Of a DNA stretch of 64,000 bases, positions 10,684-22,970 are shown one piece after another. This stretch comes from Branchiostoma floridae (Eukaryota; Chordata; Leptocardii; Amphioxiformes; Branchiostomatidae). The stretch covers positions 12,306,416-12,370,415 of the forward strand of contig NC_049985.1 in the NCBI RefSeq assembly GCF_000003815.2. The letters run 5' to 3'. The notes beneath the pieces are model-generated. The model was not told the DNA's origin. It was given only the letters and a program-made list of their open reading frames with translations, and did not search any database. Both the position numbers and the translations under genes were made by a program. Position 1 is the first letter of the stretch. Each line of letters starts with the position of its first letter.

Positions 10684-12384
10684 TCATTCCGTTGAAATGG
10701 AGTTGTTGTTCTTTGGTCTATACAAGCAATTGCTTACTTTATAGAGTGACAGGATGTACAGTGGAAGGTGGGGTGACAGGAGACTGGCAGGATGAGAAGG
10801 TTTGCTTGGCTTGGGTCCGGACGTTTTATAGAAGGAAAACCATTATACACAGAGAATTAGCTAGCCATTCACACTAATAAAAAGGGGAAATGGGGAAACT
10901 TTGCTCAGCCTTGCGAATCGGATTCCACCAAATTTACAGTCTAGAACAACCTCATCATGCAAATCCGCCACTTGTCTTGCTACAGGCCTAGCTAATTTCA
11001 TACCACTATATCTTATCTTGTATTACTGACTCCTTACAATTGTACGGACTTAATTAAGGCATTTTTTTCTGTTAGGTGGATCTATGAGATTGTTTTTTAT
11101 GATGACTTGAATTAATTGTTTTTTTCCAAATTTGAGTCAATATCTATTGAATATTTGTTGTACGAAGATTGTGTCGGTATTGTGACCTTGAAAAGGTGAC
11201 CTTGACATGGGACACCTGTTTCACTATACTGCCCACTCTTGTGTAAAAGCTACATAAATAAATAGATAAATCATGAAATTCACAAAACTCTATGATTTCA
11301 CGAATGTATGAGATCTTTAATTTCTTGTTGTATATGTGAACTTAACAGTCGTTATCGCTCAATTTCAAATTGGCATAATACATAATTTAGTAGGACTTGC
11401 TCTTCAAGCATACACCTTGTACCAAGCTGACATGAATACAATAAAAATAAATTACCATAAATTATGCTGGTTGGCCAATGATCAATGAAAATAAGCCGTA
11501 CTTGTCAGACAAGAGACAAAGATGAGATGTTAGTTGACATAAATACAATTAACTGAATGCCAAGCAGACGTGGATACAATATAAATGAATTATCATGAAT
11601 TATGCTGGTAGGTCAATTAATCGACGAAAATAAGCTGTACTATACTTGTCAGACTTCCCTCTCTCGTTAATACTTCCAAAAATTATCCTAAATACAGGTG
11701 TATTTTCATTTTTATCACAAGGTTAGAAGTTATCTAACGTTACATCATACAGCTTAATTTTTCTGTTAACCTACCGCTTCTCTAACATACGTCATGAATA
11801 CTATACATCTTATCCAAAGAACACGTAATTGGTTTTGAAAGGCACAAGATGTGATCCAGGAGCCAGAAAGTAGAAATATTGCACAGGCGTCCCACATAAA
11901 AGGCAGATTGCACTCAGCGCTCAAGGTGCACTCTCACTGCACTTGCGGTTCGTTCACTGCGTCACTGTTTTGTTATTTTCTCAGATTTTTTAAATTTAGA
12001 TATTGCGTAATACGTAAAAGTATGACTTAGAAGACGAAAAAAACACAAAAGAAAATTCGGCATTTATCTCTGAAATTCGTTGAGTGTCTTACGATTCCCG
12101 CAGTGACGCAAGCTTTGCGCAAGTGCAGTGAGAGTGCACCTTTACAGGGTGTTTGTAGATGACGTCACAGCCACCATGCTGGTTGATGAACCTATAGTCA
12201 GACTTCAACATGCGCATGCGTTGTAATTATAAGATAAACATGCACATGTTGAGGTCTGTAAACATATCCATATGCACCCGTCAACTTACAGCTTTAATGA
12301 CTTATCACCAAGAGCGGTACGTCATAGCCACTTGAACTTAATCATCCTATTTAGAACAGTTCACTGTCAGCTGTTTAAATGTTC
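10684..12384. other. Intergenic stretch between convergent gene B and the TPR gene
   Basis: No coding exon was found. Candidate poly(A) signals for gene B are the AATAAA near 10877 and those near 11256. About 90 bp is duplicated at 11432-11525 and 11570-11662, sharing AATTATGCTGGT.GG and GAAAATAAGC.GTACT. A foldback element occupies 11923-12142. The 3' ends of gene B (+) and the TPR gene (-) meet here. Confidence 0.5.
11923..12142. mobile_element. Foldback element, about 220 bp
   Basis: The ends are inverted copies: AAGGTGCACTCTCACTGCAC at the left and GTGCAGTGAGAGTGCACCTT at the right, with further inner complementarity (CACTGCGTCACTG against CAGTGACGCAAG). It has no coding capacity. It is MITE-like by structure. 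Confidence 0.75.
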
Positions 12385-15300
12385 TCAATGCATATGACGA
12401 GCGCACGTATCACCCAGATGTGGTGCTAGACTGTCAGGTGAAGTAGCAACGGCAGCGGTAGCCGTGTTCTCCCCATAGATAGCCTTCATCATCTTCAGCG
12501 ACTCTTCTTTATAACTAATGGATCTTAGCTGATCCCCTAGTTGACCCCAAGATAGCCCTAGGTTGTCCAGTGTTGCGACGATGTCAGGATGCGCAGTGTT
12601 TTCACCGTAGACTCTCTTCATCATCTTCAGCGACTGCTCGAAGTAGCTGATGGAGGTTCTCTTATCGCCGAGTTGACAACAAGCTGTTCCTATGTTGTTG
12701 ATCAACCTCGCTATGTCGGGATTTGCGATATCCTCTCCGTACATAGCTCTCCTCATTGTGAGGGACATTTCCATATAGGTGATTGCTTTGCTCTGTTGTC
12801 CAAGTTTACCCCAGGTCGACCCCAGGTTGTTGAGTGTGGTGGCGATGTCGGGACGAGAAGCAGTAGGGCCATGGAGAGTCTGTAGCATATCCAGGGCCTG
12901 TTCGTAGTACTCCTTAGCTTTCCCGTAGTCGCCGAGCTTAGTCCACATGGACCCCATGTAATCAAGAATCTCCGCAATGCCAGGATGAGCCGTGATCTGT
13001 CCTTTGATACGTTTCGTCATTTCCAAGAACTGTTCAAAGCAGGTAACTGCCTTCTGTTGATCACCAAGCTTGTTCCACGACAACCCCAGGTTGCAGAGTA
13101 ATGCAGCAGTTTCTCTATGTGCCAAACTTTCCCCACACAGGCGTTGCCTCATCTTTAATGCATCCTCGTAGTATTTCACCGCTTTTCCGTGATCACCGAG
13201 TTTTGTCCAGAGCTGTCCCAGGTTGCTTAGCGCCATCACAATGCCAGGATGCGCTGTCTTATTTTCTCCTTCAACAGTTCTGATCATCGCTAATAACATT
13301 TCAGAGTAGTCGGTTGCTCTTCTCTGATCGCCAAGTCTAATCCAGGAGGATCCCAGGTTGCCGCACAAGGAAGCAATGTTCGGGTGTGGGGTCTTTTCCC
13401 CATAGATGGCTTCTTGCATCTTCAGTGCTTGTTCATAGTACCTGGTCGCCTTTTGGTAATCACCAAGATCGGTGCAAGCTGTTCCCAAATTACTGAGTGC
13501 CTCAGCAATTTCGGAATGGACCATGTTTTCTCCACAGAGTTGTCGAATCGTCTGCAATGACATTTCGTAGCAAGCGACGGATTTCCTCTGATCGCCTTGT
13601 TTGCCCCAGGTTGCCCCCAAGCTGTTCAATGACGTGGCTATGTCAGGGTGCGCTGCCTTTTTTCCGTACATAGCTCTCCGCATATGCAGCGACTGTTCAT
13701 GGTACGTTACTGCCCTGTAATAATCACCGATCTCACACCATTGAACCCCCAGGTTGTAGAGTGCTGTTGCAATCTCCGGTTGCTGCGCGGTTTCACCATG
13801 CATAGCTTTCAAAACGTTCAGTGCCTGTTCATGGTAGGCGATTGCTTTCCTTTGATCCCCGAGTTTGCTCCATGATGACCCCAGGCTGCCAAGTATCGTA
13901 GCTATGTGAGGCTGAGTCCCATTGCCCTTGTGTAGGATTCTCAGCATTCCCAGTAGATGCTCGTAATAGCCGACAACTTTGGTATGGTCGCCGACTTTAC
14001 TCCAGTAAAGACCAAGGCTGCCAAGTGATGCGGCAATATCAGGATGTACCGTGCTGTCTCCATACATGGTCTTCTTCATCTTCAGAGATTGCTCTTCGCA
14101 GCTTATTGCATTCCTGTAATCGCCGACTTTGCTCCAAGCAGACGCCAGGCTGTTGAGGGTGGTGGCAATTTGAGGATGTGCTGCGTTGTCTCCAATGACA
14201 ATCTCCATTATTCTTAATGACTCCTCGTAGCAGCTAATCTCTTGTCTGTGTTTGCCGAGTTTACCCCATATCGATGCCAATCTGCTCAGGGAGATGGCCA
14301 TGTCCGGTCGTTCTGGGCTGTCCGCGAACAAGATCCTTTGCATATTCAATGATTGCTCAACGTAGCTTTTAGCTTTTGTTTGTTGACCCAGTTCACTCCA
14401 ACATAACCCCACGTGCCCGAGCAACCTAGCAATGTCCTCATTATTCGTTTGGACTCCGTGAATGGCTTGTAATACCAGTATCGATTGCTCGTAGTAAGTC
14501 AGCGCTTTTCTGTAAAATCCAGCTTTGAAAAAAGACGATCCAAGGTCCGTTAATGACATGGCAATTTTCTCAGACAAGGTCCGTTCTTTGAGAATTTGGC
14601 CTTTATTGTACTCATAACGCTTGTCCCAAGTCAATCCAAAGTTAATCAACGGCGCAGAAACAGTGACATGTGCTGTATAATCCCCACAAACAGCTTTCAA
14701 CATTGCAGCGGACTGTGCGAAGAGGTCGATTGCTGTATTGACGATGCCTACTTCCCTGAGACACATTGCAAGATTGTTTAAAGCTCCAGCGATGGCAGGA
14801 TGCTGCTCGTTATTCCGTTGGTGGATGGCTCTAGTCATCACAAGGCACTGTTCAAAGTAACCCAATGCTTTCTTCTTATCTCCGTTCTTCCACCATGATG
14901 TCCCTAGATCGTTGAGCAACGCTGCTATCTCAGGTTGCGCCTTGTCCCGATGGATAGCTTTTCTCATCCTTAGTGCCATTTCTTTACACTGGATCGCCTT
15001 GGTGTGGTCGCCTAGCTTACTCCATACTGAGCCCACGTTGTTGAGAGATGAAGCAATGTCGGAATGTGTAGCCTTTGCACCATATAGAGCATTCCGCATT
15101 TTCAGTGACTGCTCGAAATATGACATCGCTTTTTCGTAATCTTCACCGCAATGATGTGGTGTTCTATCAAGCTGCAGATTATGGTATGCTCCAGCATCGC
15201 GTGAGGAGGGTGTTGTACCGGCTCCGTAGATGCTCCTTATCATTTCCGGTAAGTGTTGGTGGTTTTGCATCGCCCTTTCCTCATCGCCAAGTTTACACCA

Positions 15301-18300
15301 TGATACCCCGAGATTATTGAGTAAAGCTGCGATGTCAGCATGTGCCGTCTCTTCCCCATACAGAAACGTCATCATATTCAGTGACTTCGTGTTGTGTTTG
15401 ATCGCCTCCAAGTGGTTGCCGCTCAGACTCCACAGAGACCCCAGTTTTCTGTGTAAAGTGGCAATGGTCAGATGCGACGTGTCGCCAATTAACGCTCGGT
15501 GCATCTCCAGCGATTGCTCAACGTAACAGATCGCTTTGGCATGATCACCGACTTTGCTGCAGCACGATCCCAAACTGATGAGACCACGGGCAATGTCGGC
15601 ATGCCCTTTCTCCTGATGGACAACTCTCAGCACTTTGATTGACTGCTGAAAGTAAAGAGTGCCTTTAACATGGCCACCAAGTCTAGAGGAACATGAGCCG
15701 AGCTCGTGGAGGAGAGAAGCAATATCGGGATGTGCCCTGTTGTCCCCATAGATGGCCCTTTTCATCCTCAGGCATTCTTTCATGTACATCATGGCTTTCG
15801 TGTGGTCGCCACGTTTGCCCCAGACTACTCCAAGGTTGCAGAGGCAAGCTGCAATGCTAGTATGTATCATGTTAGCCTTGTAGACTGATTTCAGTATCAC
15901 CAGCGACTGTTCAAAGAAACTGGTAGCTTTGCTGTCATCGCCGAGTTTCCACCAGGACAGCGCTATGTTGTTTAGTAGCATTGCAGTCTCCATGTGCTCA
16001 GTGTGTGCTCCGCGAATCTCCAGAGCCTGCTCATAGAATTTTATTGCTTTTCTATCGTCATTTTGTTCACTCCACAACATACCGAGGCTGTTCAGTAAGC
16101 TGGCAACATGACGCTGTGCAATGTTGCCGTCTTCAGCGTTTGTATTGCTAATACATTTCCATATGGCTAGTGACTTGCTATAGAGACTGATCGCTTCTTT
16201 CAAATCGGCACACTTTTTCCTCGTAGCGCCCAGCTCCGCGATCAGTAACCCCTGCTGTTGCTTTTCGGCGCCCGCTACTCTCAGGGCTGCCTCTGACTCA
16301 CTTGCAGAAGTACCTAAAAGATACAGGTCTCTAGCCATTTCAGCCCTGCATAACGCAGAAGAATCGAATATAGTTGCCCTTAATACAGGTTCTGTTTGAA
16401 CAGACCCCGAGTCTTCTAATATGTCTAGAACACGCCTTCTTAGCGGAATGGCTGTGAAGAAATACCTGAAAAGCATTCGGGGGTGGGGGATATGGAATGT
16501 TGATCGAAGCACGGTACCGTGTGTCTCCTGTGCCGTCGTCTGAGACTTCAATGCCAGGAGCTCACTCAGGGATTCGTGTCGTCCTCCGTTTGCCGCGTGT
16601 GTTCTCATCTGTATCTCCGCCGAGATGCTCGTCATTACTGTCAGGTGGTTCGCGTCAGCTTTACTGATGTGATGGCCTTTCTCGAGTTCCTCTATCACTG
16701 TCCATGTACTTGCTGAGGATATGCCACAAACTAGACCCAGTGCCTCTATGGCCGTGATAGGAAAACGATACATGTCCTTCTTTGTGTTCAGAAGACGTGT
16801 CATGTACATATCTGTGTCGATTTCATGAATCGCATCTGGTGACGTAAGCCTCCCGAGCAACCTGGCTTGACATGCAGATTGCTCTGGCGTACTGTTTACT
16901 TTCTCGACATACTCATCCACCAAATCCTGTCCTCCTGCTAGGTATGTAACTCTTCTCAGGATGTCTGAGAGGTGATGTCCTTCCCGAAGTAAAACATCGC
17001 GCTGTTGTAGTTCGGCCAAATTTCTAGGTGTTAGGACGAGACAACCAAGTGGCCTGGTGTCCGTACTGTTTGTGAGTGTGACAGCTGGGTTCTTATTCAG
17101 ATATCCATCGAAGGCAAATCCAGGAGGTGTCACAAAGTCAAGAAACCAGTCCTTGCTTGGATCTTCATTTCGGTAGTCATTGAGAGAGGTAATAGCCAGC
17201 GATGGGACAGTGGTTTCACCCAGATTGATAACTTTAAGGTTTAGATACCATGACAACTTGCGAAAGTACCACTGTGTATCATGGTTGTCCTGTCCATCCT
17301 CAATCAGAATGGCGAAGTCCAGTTCAGAATACAGTGTGGCAAGTTCTGCCGATTGCAATCCCAAAGCAATGAGAGCGTACTTACAAGGAGGTGGACCTAG
17401 TTGTGTGATACACTCTTCTACGAGCACTTGGAGTAGTCTTTGTCTGTCTCTGGCGACGGTTTTGAACAGATTCTTGACCGCGTAAGCTCGTTGTACTTCG
17501 ACTTTTCTTGCAACTTTATCATTCTCGTGGTACAGATACGGATTGTTTTCCTTGTGAATGATTTCTAACTGAGACATTGTGTAACGACGCATGTCTTCTA
17601 ACTCCTTCTTATGATCTATAACAACATGATGCCAGGTTTGCTCTAGGTGTATGTTTGCAGTATGTGTGAGAAACAGTGGTTCCACTTCATTTCGAGCTGC
17701 CAGTAATTTTTGTTTGGATTCTTCGTCTTCCGTTCTAACCAGGGCAGCATTGTACAGAGCCGCTGATTGGTTGAATACTCCACCGTCCCTGATTCGTTTG
17801 CCTCGTTCTTTGTACACGTCACCGAGTCTGTGTAGGCAGTAGGCCTCTGCGTGAAGCACGGGCTTACATGGCTCTGAGGACACATTGTGGAAAAAGAAAA
17901 ATATTTGGACCATCTCTACGACATATGCTGTCTTAAAGCGGCTTGACCCATTGCACTAGGACAGGCACAACATTGACATTTTTCTTTTTTAACAAAAAAC
18001 TGGTAAAGACTTACAAGAATTTGTTACTAAGCTCTACCTTTGCGCCATTAAGTCTTTCCGTTAATCTTAGAGTTGTCAGTATTCAAAATTTAACAGTAAC
18101 GTTAGATTACTAGCCTACCGTGAATGACTTGTAGCGCTGCGGCAAAGTTCGTTTCCGCCGAGTTCAAGTCACCATTCCCCAGAGCAAGATTGGCATCTTC
18201 AGATACTCTTCGTACGATCTGCAAAATATCAAAACTCAATTAGGCTATNNNNNNNNNNNNNNNNNNNNNNNNNNNNNNNNNNNNNNNNNNNNNNNNNNNN

Positions 18301-19625
18301 NNNNNNNNNNNNNNNNNNNNNNNNNNNNNNNNNNNNNNNNNNNNNNNNATCGTTACACGTAGAACTATTATTATCATATGTGTGCTATGTATCATTATCT
18401 GTATCTGTATGTATATAGCAAGCTACACCACCCTTCGCCGTAACACACCAACTGTGGCAACTTGAGCGGTAACTATGAAGGAATTTTTGCTGTGGACGAA
18501 AGTCACTTACATATCGCCTACAGGTGTTTGGTCAGTGTCCATTACTGTGGGTGTATCGTCCGGTGGATTTCCGGACCTACAGTGTTGAAAAGATACAAGC
18601 GAGACACAATCAAATTAGCCAATACATTGATAGTCAAATCAAACAAATCATACATGTGTCAACGATAAGATATTTTGTTTTGCACAACCTTGTTTCATCT
18701 CTAAAGAAGAAGAAAGTAGTACCTACATGCGTGAGCTGCTGTCTACAGTTGTCATGGCCGCATTTTCGTCTATGACAAGTTCACCAGCAAAACCCATAGT
18801 GCTGCAGGGAAGCAGTGCAGGGGATCATCACAACATAACGCGGACTTGTTGAATTCTGTGCTATGGTTACTTTTACATTCAATGTGAAATGCTAAATAAT
18901 CTTTTCTTTACTTTCTTTGTGAATTATAAGGACATTCATATGTTTATGTTTAAGCCACGCACTCGAATCTAAATATGGCGCAAGACAGCATGGTACATGT
19001 ACCAACCTGTCCTCTGTAGTAGTGTTGCACATCTCTTTTGATAAGGGTTCTTTTGACGAGTTTTCAGACCTGAAATGAATCATAAAGACATTGAGGACAC
19101 CTTGAAGACTTCAAGTATGTTTCGTTATGTACCGTGTAGTACTGTTGTAGGTGTGGCGCTAGTCTTCGAAATGTCATCAGCGTACAGAACATTACATAAC
19201 ACAGCATTAAACAGTGTACAACATTAACGTATCTATCCCAGCAATGAGAGGCTAGCTAGATTGATTTCCCCACATATATGTACACCTAGTCATCATACCT
19301 ACCACCAACTGTGTTTGTTTGTGTCCTTCTTAGCTATAAGCCAATTCCGGAGGTATGTCTTAACAGTTGATGACGCGGATGATCTAATGTGTTGTGGAAA
19401 CATGTGGCAAGATTTAGTATATCCGGTATACAAGAAGGACCTTTATGCATGTTTTGTGTAAGATGGCTGAAATTTTGATGTGTGTTCTTGAATTTTGTAA
19501 CCGCTTGTACATAAAGCCTCGGGTACTCAACGAAGCAAATAATGTCAGTGATGGAAAACCACCTACCTGCGCATGCTGTTTGTAGCTGTGTAACTGTACT
19601 CTGGTAATGCTTCATTGGACGCCAT
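12385..19625 (-). CDS. Giant TPR protein with GlnD/DUF294-like nucleotidyltransferase region
   Basis: Model: exons 19625-19567 (ATG), 19069-19007, 18769-18727, 18218-18119 and 17873-12385 (stop TGA 12385-12387). Phases agree; total 5754 nt, 1917 residues. The 5.5 kb last exon is certain; the three 5' exons are inferred from splice sites and phase. Numbering from 17913 in the last-exon frame: a short TPR-like start; residues 178-206, ALGLQSAELATLYSELDF, resemble the G-x-x-[GS]...D-x-D site of GlnD-type nucleotidyltransferases with ELD in place of DxD; residues about 370-445 resemble the DUF294 C-terminal helical domain (YRFPITAIEALGLVCGIS...). From about 600 to 1830 there are about 28 TPRs of 44 residues (IATTLNNLGSTWGKLGQQ...) of the kinesin-light-chain/nephrocystin-3 type. 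No signal peptide or membrane segment was seen. The function is unknown; a scaffold or sensor with a divergent nucleotidyltransferase fold is an inference. The 100-N gap at 18249-18348 could hide an exon. Confidence 0.85.
18249..18348. other. Assembly gap of exactly 100 N
   Basis: Exactly 100 N usually marks a gap of unknown size. It lies in the intron between TPR-gene exons 18727-18769 and 18119-18218, so the gene model may lack an exon here. Confidence 0.95.
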
Positions 19626-20784
19626 TGTAGACCTAAAATAAAGGCATGTTATGATAAAGTTATGTCTTTACGCATACCTTTACGCATAACAAAACCTCCT
19701 TGCGCATACATGTATAGAATTTCCGTTTATTTGAAGAGATGGAAAAACAATACGTAAACACGACTGAACCAAGTGGAAGAATTCAATATTCAATAGAATC
19801 CAAAGATTCAATAGAATACAAAATGACGACCACAACAAATAAGATATATGGAATATCCTCTGGTAGCACTTCGTTTTTTAAGTTCTCAGTCCTAAAATGA
19901 CGTGTGGAAGACACCGGAATGATTGTAACTTTTGTACTATCTGACTACGAACAAAAAAATACTTACTACATTACAAGTACATTACTTTTCGATGAAAGAA
20001 AGAAAACCTCCAAAATCATACAAGAAAGAAGTCTGTCTGGTGACGTTTTTTCTCAGTTTTAAAGAGCTGTTTGGTAACATATATCTCGATGTTAAACTGA
20101 GTGTTAAACTTTTCTTTCAAATGACAGGATATGGTGACCTTGTGCGTGTCTTCGCAGCAAAATTCTTTTGTGTTTCGCCCCAGCCCGCGGACGCCTCGAT
20201 TAACGCGTTTTGCCACAAGACTTAAGACTACCACAAAACTCCGAGCCAAACAAGTGCCACTAACATCTGCTTGTGTAGATTTAGCTCATGTATGTAACGA
20301 TAAATGCAAATAGAACACTGATGCAGTAAAAGTGAAGAAAAATATCAGATACATGATACAAGAATTCCCAAACCGATGTTCATGTTCATTCTAGTGTCGT
20401 TAAAACCAATGTGGAAGCCACCAGACACCGCGTCACGCCATTTGTGACATCAAACGTATAAAATCAGGGACTGTCACAGATTCAACCAATCAGATTAGTT
20501 GTCTCAATACGCGCGCCTCTCCTACTGCTCACCACAAAATGTCTTGAATTCCGTCACGTACATAACGTTACATTCTGTAATTTACCGTATCTACTGAATG
20601 AATGCCCCCATTGTACTTATCATTCTAATAACATACCTCTGTATGTGACATGTGCCGGCGGCGCATGGCTCACTTTTGCAGAACAGTGGCATGTTGTCTC
20701 CCTGCCCTTTGTCTTCTCCCTTGTTTCAGTCAAGCGAAAAAACTTGATGAGTCATGCTGTATTTGCTACTTTGCACGTATTCAT

Positions 20785-21004
20785 ATTACGCTAGTTAACC
20801 TTTATCTGCGGGGTAACCTATATCCGCTGTTTATAAACGCAGGATATCAAGTAAACGGACGGTGTTTTCAAACTGAAAATTATATTTTTTGAAAATATTG
20901 CAACTTGAAACCATCGTCCGTCGACATGATATCCATAATAAACAACCTGCTTTTAAAAACAACGGATATGGGTTACCCCACGGATAAAAGTGAACTAGCG
21001 TTAC
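20785..21004. mobile_element. Foldback element, 'acgctagtt...ggggtaacc' family, copy 1
   Basis: Inverted ends: left TTACGCTAGTTAACCTTTAT and CTGCGGGGTAACC; right GGTTACCCCACGG and TGAACTAGCGTTAC. The interior is also partly inverted (GATATCAAGTAAACGGACGG against CCGTCCGTCGACATGATATC). A second copy lies at 48968-49200. MITE-like, about 220 bp. I associate this family with amphioxus from general familiarity. Confidence 0.8.
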
Positions 21005-21280
21005 CAGAATGTTTGCTTACTGACAACACATCACTTAAATATATCTAAAGTAAATATGAATATAACATGCGGCACATTTTGTTCGTTATGCCCCCTTTTA
21101 CGACGTGCAAAAATATTCATTCCAAACAAGTACATGACGAACTCGTCGATTACACAGGTCGCTCGAGGATCGCAAAATGGGCGCTCGGTGCACCGGTGAT
21201 CGTCAATGTCACCCATTTAGACATTTAGATGTTTGGTCGCTGAACGAGCGCCCAAGGATCACAGGAGCGTTTCCATGAGT

Positions 21281-21935
21281 TTAAGGTATCTCGGTTGGCT
21301 AAATTGGCATTTTGACCTTCCACTGTTTTCTTATTAATGAATTAAGAAAGAATGGAGCCGTAACGAATGTTGATAGATGGGCATTAAAGAATTCTAAATC
21401 TGATTTTTTGGGGCCAAATTGATGACGTCATCATTTTTATTGGCTCTGATATCATTTTTTTCTATGACAAAATACAGCACTTTGGTACATACCACTGTAA
21501 TGAAACTTCGTTTTTCGTTGCATAATGATGAAAGCTACAAACGTAGTGTTGCGCAAACTGATATCTACTAACGATCTGTAGTTATTAAGAATTAATCTTT
21601 TTTAATTAGATGAAAACAAACTTTTTCTTATTACTACGGATCATTATTAGATATAAGTTTGCGCAACACTACGTTTGTAGCTTTCATCATTATGCAACGA
21701 AAAACGAAGTTTCATTACAGTGGTATCTACCAAAATGCTGTATTTTGTCATAGAAAAAAAATAAGATCAGAGCCAATAAAAATGATGACGTCATCAATTT
21801 GACCCCCAAAAATCAGATTTAGAATTCTTTAATGCCCATCTATAAACATTGGTTACGGCTCCATTCTTTCTTAATTCATTAATAAGAAAACAGTTGAAGG
21901 TCAAAATGCCAATTTAGCCAACCGAGATACCTTAA
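21281..21935. mobile_element. Large foldback element, about 310-bp arms, TTAA at both ends
   Basis: The left arm runs from TTAAGGTATCTCGGTTGGCT to about 21590; the right arm, its near-perfect reverse complement, runs from about 21620 to AGCCAACCGAGATACCTTAA at 21935. Only some 30 AT-rich bases separate them. The flanking TTAA could be a piggyBac-type target duplication, but TTAA is itself a palindrome and so cannot be told from the arm. No transposase is present. Confidence 0.88.
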
Positions 21936-22299
21936 CAACGTTTTCGGGATTTGTGGTGACCGCTGAGTGATCTGCATGGTTAATTTTGCCCGCATCGAGA
22001 GGCTTATTATAAAGGCATACTCACATTTGTCGTAGGATATTTACCTTAGCCAAGAAGGTACAGTATTGTTTTTGGGTAGCATTTGTGAGTATGTGTGTAG
22101 AAGACAAGCATAGCTCGAGAACGACTGGATGGATTGTTTTCGTATTTTGAATGTGGGTGATCTTAATGGCACCTAGAAATGTTACATTTTGGGCCTCCTA
22201 GCGGCTTGTTACGATACTGCAGCGGGACTTCCTGTTTTTTCTCCTAGGATTTTCAGCGGGACCGACCATCAACAAGGATGCAACAATTTCCATCACACT

Positions 22300-22970
22300 A
22301 CAGCTAACCTTCAAAACATAGCCTTGTCCCCGAATGCCCTCAATTTACTAGTACTTGCTGTTGTAAACCTTGTGACAGGGCAGTTAGTTCAATCTCGATA
22401 TCCCTGCCACTACTGTGTTTTGAAAAAAGAAGGAGCCTCCGAACGCCCCCATTTGATTTGATTTGCAAACACTGAAATATCATGCACCCAACATTGTGAC
22501 AGGGCCGCTCAGTTCAATATCCCAGTCACCACTGCATTTTCTTTAAAAAAGTAGCCTCGTCTGTCCCCGAATGCCCTCAATCGATTTTCTGTTGCAAACC
22601 TACATACATGTATATCATGCGTCCAACATTGTGCCAGGGAGACTATTACGATATCCCTGTCACCGCTACATTTTTAGGGAAAAAAGCTTCAACTGTCCCC
22701 GAATGCCCTCAATTGATTGATACCATGCGTCCGGCATTATGACAGGGCTATGCTAGTTCAATATCCCTGTCACCACTATGTTTTGGAAAAAGGAGCCTCA
22801 ACTGTCCCTGAGTACTCTCAATTAATTTTCAATTGTAAACCTTGAAATATCATGCACTCAACACTGTGACAGGGCCGCTAGTACAATATCTCTGTCACAG
22901 CTAAATTTTTGAAAACAAAAAAGAGCATCGACTGCCCCCGAATGCCCTCAATTGATTTGCTGATGTATTA
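22300..22970. repeat. Tandem array, about six units of 105-135 bp
   Basis: The marker string GTCCCCGAATGCCCTCAATT recurs, with changes, near 22326, 22445, 22563, 22698, 22805 and 22935. Between copies run ATCATGC.CCCAACATTGTGA, CAGGG.CGCTAGTTCAATAT and CCCTGTCACCACT. Units differ by point changes and small indels, so the array is old. Confidence 0.85.

Noticed and set aside
12589-17842. Many 60-100 codon + strand frames
   Set aside because: They are antisense shadows of the minus-strand TPR exon and repeat with its 132-bp period.
17874-17913. Start of the TPR protein at the ATG at 17913
   Set aside because: An acceptor at 17873 and the phase-matched exon 18119-18218 (LQVIH|EPCKPVLHAEAY) show that the first 13 codons of that frame are intron.
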